DNA from: an uncultured Prevotellaceae bacterium
GTDB taxonomy: Bacteria > Bacteroidota > Bacteroidia > Bacteroidales > Bacteroidaceae
Reading direction: 5' to 3'
DNA: 54,526 bases
Assembly: GCA_946188345.1 (NCBI GenBank)
Contig: CAMHUI010000016.1
Span: forward strand, 1 to 54,526
Positions 50,833-54,526 of this stretch are shown piece after piece. How positions within the stretch are numbered: the first letter of the stretch is position 1; the number at the start of each line of letters is the position of its first letter. The notes under the pieces were generated by a model. That model had not been told where the DNA came from. It saw nothing but the letters and a program-made list of their open reading frames with translations, and ran no database searches. Position numbers and translations under genes: made by a program.

Positions 50833-53800
50833 TTATAAGATGATTTTCCTTCCGTTCTGGATGTAGATACCTTTATTCAATGTTGACGATTGAGAGTTGA
50901 GGGTTGAATGAACCCGCCGGCCCTGCAGGTCGTACGTCGGGGCTGGTTTTTCATTGTTCACTATTGACATTTTACTTATCATGTCTGTGGTCTTGTCGCT
51001 GACTTTCTTCAGTCGGAAGTGGTCGACCTTGAACCATCCCGAGGCGTCGAAGCCTGTAGTGGTTTCGCCGTTGCCTTCCATGTTGCCCGAGCGGATGCCA
51101 AGGCGCAGATCCTCGCCGTCTTCCACGTCGATATAGACCGTCATCTCCTGCATGATGAACTGGTTTGTGTTGCCTCCCGGATAGCCGGCAAAGGTATCCT
51201 CTTCGCCTTCGGTGCGGTTGAGCAGATAATCTTCCGGCCTGCCGAAGTACTGAACGACGGTCTTCCCTCCCTGCGTGGGGCAGGCCTGTGCAAACAGCCT
51301 GCACCGGCCCAACTGCCCACTCTGCACCCACAGCCGGCAGCGCACCTGATAGCGACCGCCGTCAAGGCTCTTCACCGTTTGGGAGAGTTCGAAGTCGTCG
51401 GGCATCGGACCGCCCTGTTGGTTGAACCAGCAGACGTTCTGCCCGTGTTTGTTCAGTCCGTCGCTGTTGACGCCGTAGGAGTTGCCGGGAAACTGGCAGT
51501 TGATTTGCCATCCGTAGGGCACGCCGCGTGAGGTTGTCCCGCTGGTGTTGGGCTGACCGTTGACGTTGAGTTCGAAGTCGGGGTTGACGAGCTTCTCGTT
51601 GGTCAGCGAAAGGTCTTCATCGCCGTTGTCCATGGGGATGGCCTCGACGCGTTCAATACGGAAGTTATCGACCTTGAACCATCCAGTGGCATCATCGCCC
51701 GAGGCCTGCGAGCCGTCTTTCTTCATGCCGTCGGAACGGATGCCGAGGCGCAGGCTCTCGCCCTGACCTACGGTGACATAGACTACCATCTCGTTCATCA
51801 CGAACTTCGGTGCCATTCCAGAGTCGCCGCCGCCATAGCCGGCAAAGGTGGCTTCCTCGCCCTCAACGATGTTCTTGTCGTATTCATCGCGGCTGCCGTA
51901 GTACTGCACGTTCTGGTTGGCAAACAGTCGGCAGTTACCCTTCTGGTTGTATTGGTTCCAGAGCCAGCATGAAACGCGGTAGATGCCAGGTTCCAGCAGA
52001 CTCTTGTCGATGGTCTGATAGAGTTCGAAACCCTTGGAGAAGGGCAGGAGCCGGAACCAGCATACGTTGTCGCCGAACTTTGTCGTGGCATCGTTGTTGA
52101 TGCCATAGGAGACGCCGTTTATCTTTCCTGATGTCTTCCATCCGTAGGGCACCTGTGTCTTGCGTTCCACACCGCCGGCGTTATAGGTCTCTGCGTCAAG
52201 CATCTCGAAGCTGGGATTCACCAGCAGCTGTGAGGTCAGGTCTTCTTTCTTCTCGGCAGGTACGACGGGAAATACCGTCAGGCGCAACTCCGTGCAGCCA
52301 TAGGGCACAAGGTCGATGGTGGCGGTCTGGTCTTTGGCGATGAGCACGTCGGAGAGCGGCAGGTTGGGATTGCGTGTGCCGCCGTCGAGACCCCATACAA
52401 TCTCCCTCACGGGCAGGCTGATTTTGATGGGTGCGTTGTCAAGGTCGAAGGGATAGCCGTGGTTGAGTCTTTCCTGATAGACTTCCGTGACGAGGGTCGA
52501 GCCGTCGGTAGTGGCCTCGTCGAGGCCGTAGTTGAATGGTCCGTCGGGGGTGATGCTCCATGACTTGAAGTCGGGGTTCTCCGACTTCTTTCCGTTCATG
52601 TTGGAATAGACGGTGTTGTCTTCCGTCTTCTTCTGCGGCAGGGCATAGGTGAAGAGCAGCGGTCCGCGTTCCACGTATCGGCCTTGGCCTTCTGCCTCGG
52701 CAATGCGCGTCTCCATGCCGAAGGTCAGCGTGACGACGTCTCCATCGCTGAACGTGCGTTGCAGGATGGCAAAGGTCTGCGGCTCCAGCGTGAGGCCGGC
52801 ATCCTGACCGTTGACAGTGACGGTGGCCTCTGTGGCCCAGCCTGGCACACGGAACATGAATGGGATGGCCTTGTCGGCGGCCATGGTGAAGTGGAACGTG
52901 ATGGTGCCGTCGAAGGGATATCTGGTGTCTTCTGTAATGGTGACGGGTGTGCCGTCGACGTCGAATGTCGTTTCGTTGGGAGCATAGAGGGTGGCAATGA
53001 TGGAGGCTGACGTGAGGCTTGCGCCACGCATCCACAGCCGAGAGGCAAAGTTCGGCATGAAGCGGTTGACATTGCCCACGCAACATTCAGTCTCGTGGAT
53101 GGGTCGGTAGGCCATCCATGTCTTGCCGCGCTTGAAGGCATTGTTGTCTGAGGTGCCAGTGCAGATGAGCTGGTTTACCGACGAGAAGTACTGCAGGGCC
53201 TTGAAGTCTTTCGTGATGGCTCCGAGCCCGGCGTTGAAGATGGCACGTTCCAGCCGGTCGGCCCATTCGGCCTCCCCCGTCACCTCGAGGAAGTAGCCCA
53301 GCGACCAGGTGTAGTCGGTGATGTCGCAGGTCTCGTGGGCATAGTCTATGTCGCGGCCCATCGTCGACTCCGCACTCGTATAGAGTCCGTCGGGCAGCAG
53401 GTGGTCGCGTTCCAGCTTCCGCTCAGCGTTCATAGCCAGGTCGAGGTATTGCTGCTTACCTGTGTACGCGTATAATAAAAGAGGTATCTTCAGCATTTCT
53501 GCATAGGTTACGCCGTGGAGCAGGATGCTGCCCTGCGAGGCTGCCACGGAGGCGTCCAGCTCGAAGCCTCCCTGGTTATAAGCCTCCTCGGCCATCTCGA
53601 GCAGTCGCTCGTTCTTCGTGATGCCGTAGACAAAGAGCATGCCCTCAATGTTAATGATATGTCGCCGGCCGTTGGTCAGCAGCGAGGTGTTGAGGCTCAG
53701 GTAGTTGCGCTCCAGTGCCTCGATGATGGTGTTGTCGTGGTGCACCCAGTAGTCGGCCTGCATGGCGCGGAAGAATACCGCCATGGGCCACAGCGACTCT

Positions 53801-54210
53801 ATCTTCGCATTGCCCAGTCGTCCGTTGGCCTGGGCGTGTTCAATGGTGTAGGTGATGCCGCTTTCGCCCTTGCTGATGAGTTCTTCGTTTTCGAGCAGAT
53901 AGCCCAGTCGCAGCAGACCGTCGGTATAGTAGGCGGTCTGTTCGTAGCGCCACCAGTCCTTGGCGTCGGGGTTCTCGTTCTGGCGCTCTATCTCTCCCGC
54001 CCAGAGGCAGGTGTTATAGGGGTAGGCCATGGCCTCGGGATGACCCGTCAGACCCGTTGCCTGCCGTTGCAGGAACTCCAGCAGCCACCCTTGTGGGCGG
54101 ATGTTGTTGATGAGGCCTTCACGAAAGGCTGCATAGTCTTGTGCGTGGATGGTTACCGTGGCAGCGCTCAGCGCGACGATAAGGAGCAGGAAGCGGTAGA
54201 GTCTTTTCAT
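50833..54210 (-). CDS. GH127/GH146-type beta-L-arabinofuranosidase (DUF1680) with two accessory modules
   Basis: This 1125-residue secreted enzyme has a signal peptide (cleavage near IHAQ, residue 24) and the DUF1680 (alpha/alpha)6 barrel. The zinc-thiolate site typical of GH127 is readable: Glu and Cys in YAHETCDIT (about residues 290-293) and the Cys-Cys of HETECCVGNVNR about 81 residues later, whose first Cys would be the nucleophile. A beta-sandwich follows to about 650. Two copies of the shared module occupy about 665-853 and 873-1070. The tail (TYDLQGRRVHS, GIYIQNGRKIIL) contains a direct-repeat-derived linker (HSTLNSQSSTLN). It is the first gene of the esterase-GH115 operon. Whether it is GH127 or GH146 cannot be settled by eye. 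Confidence 0.9.
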   Translation of the reverse strand: MKRLYRFLLLIVALSAATVTIHAQDYAAFREGLINNIRPQGWLLEFLQRQATGLTGHPEAMAYPYNTCLWAGEIERQNENPDAKDWWRYEQTAYYTDGLLRLGYLLENEELISKGESGITYTIEHAQANGRLGNAKIESLWPMAVFFRAMQADYWVHHDNTIIEALERNYLSLNTSLLTNGRRHIINIEGMLFVYGITKNERLLEMAEEAYNQGGFELDASVAASQGSILLHGVTYAEMLKIPLLLYAYTGKQQYLDLAMNAERKLERDHLLPDGLYTSAESTMGRDIDYAHETCDITDYTWSLGYFLEVTGEAEWADRLERAIFNAGLGAITKDFKALQYFSSVNQLICTGTSDNNAFKRGKTWMAYRPIHETECCVGNVNRFMPNFASRLWMRGASLTSASIIATLYAPNETTFDVDGTPVTITEDTRYPFDGTITFHFTMAADKAIPFMFRVPGWATEATVTVNGQDAGLTLEPQTFAILQRTFSDGDVVTLTFGMETRIAEAEGQGRYVERGPLLFTYALPQKKTEDNTVYSNMNGKKSENPDFKSWSITPDGPFNYGLDEATTDGSTLVTEVYQERLNHGYPFDLDNAPIKISLPVREIVWGLDGGTRNPNLPLSDVLIAKDQTATIDLVPYGCTELRLTVFPVVPAEKKEDLTSQLLVNPSFEMLDAETYNAGGVERKTQVPYGWKTSGKINGVSYGINNDATTKFGDNVCWFRLLPFSKGFELYQTIDKSLLEPGIYRVSCWLWNQYNQKGNCRLFANQNVQYYGSRDEYDKNIVEGEEATFAGYGGGDSGMAPKFVMNEMVVYVTVGQGESLRLGIRSDGMKKDGSQASGDDATGWFKVDNFRIERVEAIPMDNGDEDLSLTNEKLVNPDFELNVNGQPNTSGTTSRGVPYGWQINCQFPGNSYGVNSDGLNKHGQNVCWFNQQGGPMPDDFELSQTVKSLDGGRYQVRCRLWVQSGQLGRCRLFAQACPTQGGKTVVQYFGRPEDYLLNRTEGEEDTFAGYPGGNTNQFIMQEMTVYIDVEDGEDLRLGIRSGNMEGNGETTTGFDASGWFKVDHFRLKKVSDKTTDMISKMSIVNNEKPAPTYDLQGRRVHSTLNSQSSTLNKGIYIQNGRKIIL

Positions 54211-54281
54211 TTGAAATAATTGGTTTATTGAGATTTGGAGAGGTTTAAGGTTTCTGGGGGTAATGAGGGTGTAACCCGATG

Positions 54282-54289
54282 CAAAGATA
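54282..54289 (-). promoter_or_regulatory. -7 box of the GH127-esterase-GH115 operon
   Basis: Minus-strand TATCTTTG fits TAnnTTTG, with a leader of about 65 nt. Confidence 0.55.
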
Positions 54290-54362
54290 CACTAATTTCT
54301 TGAAACAGGTACTATTCCCATTGGGAAAAATACACGCAAACGTTTTCGGACATCGGATGAAA

Positions 54363-54395
54363 AGGAGGGGCAGATGACGGCCACCTGCCCCTCCT
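54363..54395. terminator. Terminator after the right-edge small protein gene
   Basis: AGGAGGGGCAG (54363-54373) and CTGCCCCTCCT (54385-54395) form a perfect 11-bp GC-rich stem, followed on the minus strand by TTTTC. It separates the small-protein gene from the GH127 operon promoter. Confidence 0.8.
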
Positions 54396-54413
54396 GGATT
54401 TTTTCAGAAGCAA

Positions 54414-54526
54414 TCAATCCCAAAGGCTGGAACCTTGAAACAGTTTCGGATTGTCTGACAGGTCGTCTTCCTCGTCGTAGTTGACGCCCTTGGCCTTGCG
54501 CGAGTCGTCGGCGCTGCCTTCCTCAG
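54414..54526 (-). CDS. C-terminal end of a small acidic Trp-ended protein (cut by window edge)
   Basis: The last 36 codons are present on the minus strand, with stop TGA 54416-54414. The peptide is acidic and Ser-rich (EEGSADDSRKAKG, YDEEDDLSDNP) and ends QGSSLWD. It resembles the 64-residue protein at 44935-45129 in its acidic, Trp-bearing end, and like it lies directly upstream of a large secreted enzyme gene. The start is outside the window. No domain is recognised. Confidence 0.6.
   Translation of the reverse strand, partial: EEGSADDSRKAKGVNYDEEDDLSDNPKLFQGSSLWD

Overview
The window is a chromosomal segment of a Bacteroidales bacterium, most likely a Prevotellaceae-type (Prevotella / Xylanibacter-like) fibre-degrading gut or rumen organism. 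The evidence is: Bacteroidetes promoter boxes (TAnnTTTG) in front of most transcription units, with a TTG/TTTG about 20 bp upstream where checked; a PorZ-like type IX secretion (T9SS) protein and several secreted enzymes with a short T9SS-like C-terminal tail; Bacteroidetes-restricted families (DUF4254, DUF3108, DUF5024, head-GIN lipoprotein, bacterial GH3-type protein); and a xylan side-chain-removing enzyme operon. Coding density is high. No rRNA, tRNA, transposase or CRISPR was seen.

Layout. 1-516: start of an M16 peptidase gene (minus, cut by the window edge). 1.4-3.1 kb: hemolysin III-type membrane protein coupled to a papain-like lipoprotein. 3.4-9.8 kb: leuS, a YitT-type membrane protein, rdgB and porZ as one plus-strand operon. 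9.9-10.3 kb: a non-coding stretch dense in DnaA boxes. 10.4-12.1 kb: GT9 glycosyltransferase and DUF4254 protein. 12.7-15.3 kb: mutS. 15.5-28.4 kb: minus-strand housekeeping units (ychF-lgt; prmC-recX-comF; acpP-fabF-rnc, then a GH76 mannanase, GH3-type protein, Ig-like lipoprotein and DUF3108 protein). 28.7-31.1 kb: a histidine phosphatase fused to a TonB C-terminal domain, an AT-rich orphan, and the stub of a second phosphatase gene. 31.2-32.3 kb: alpha/beta hydrolase. 32.9-35.0 kb: head-GIN lipoprotein, membrane-anchored ECF sigma factor, DUF5024 protein. 35.1-40.8 kb: six-gene minus operon (orphan, rpoN, PAP2-like, purE, ispG, aldo/keto reductase). 41.2 kb: ruvB. 42.4-45.1 kb: small Trp-ended protein plus secreted PI-PLC-like enzyme. 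45.3-54.2 kb: operon of a GH127-type arabinofuranosidase, a SGNH/CE6-type esterase and a GH115 glucuronidase. The right edge holds the end of a second small Trp-ended protein.

How they fit. The 45-54 kb operon encodes three activities that would remove arabinose, acetyl and (methyl)glucuronic acid from xylan. The three enzymes share a ~190-residue accessory module (five copies in total) and a near-identical C-terminal tail, also present on the PI-PLC-like enzyme. These are plausible clients of the T9SS attachment machinery to which the PorZ-like protein at 7.8-9.8 kb belongs.

The most unusual content lies between genes. (i) Two 423-bp copies (~92% identical, no indels) of a hairpin-rich repeat lie 31 kb apart, with a decayed third fragment. 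(ii) A repeated element abuts the -7 box of four promoters (leuS, ychF, prmC, rpoN operon); two copies 37 kb apart and in opposite orientation differ at one position in 83. (iii) Tandem palindromes with an exact 22-bp period (15-bp inverted repeat plus 7-bp spacer) occur at three loci with two unrelated palindrome sequences.
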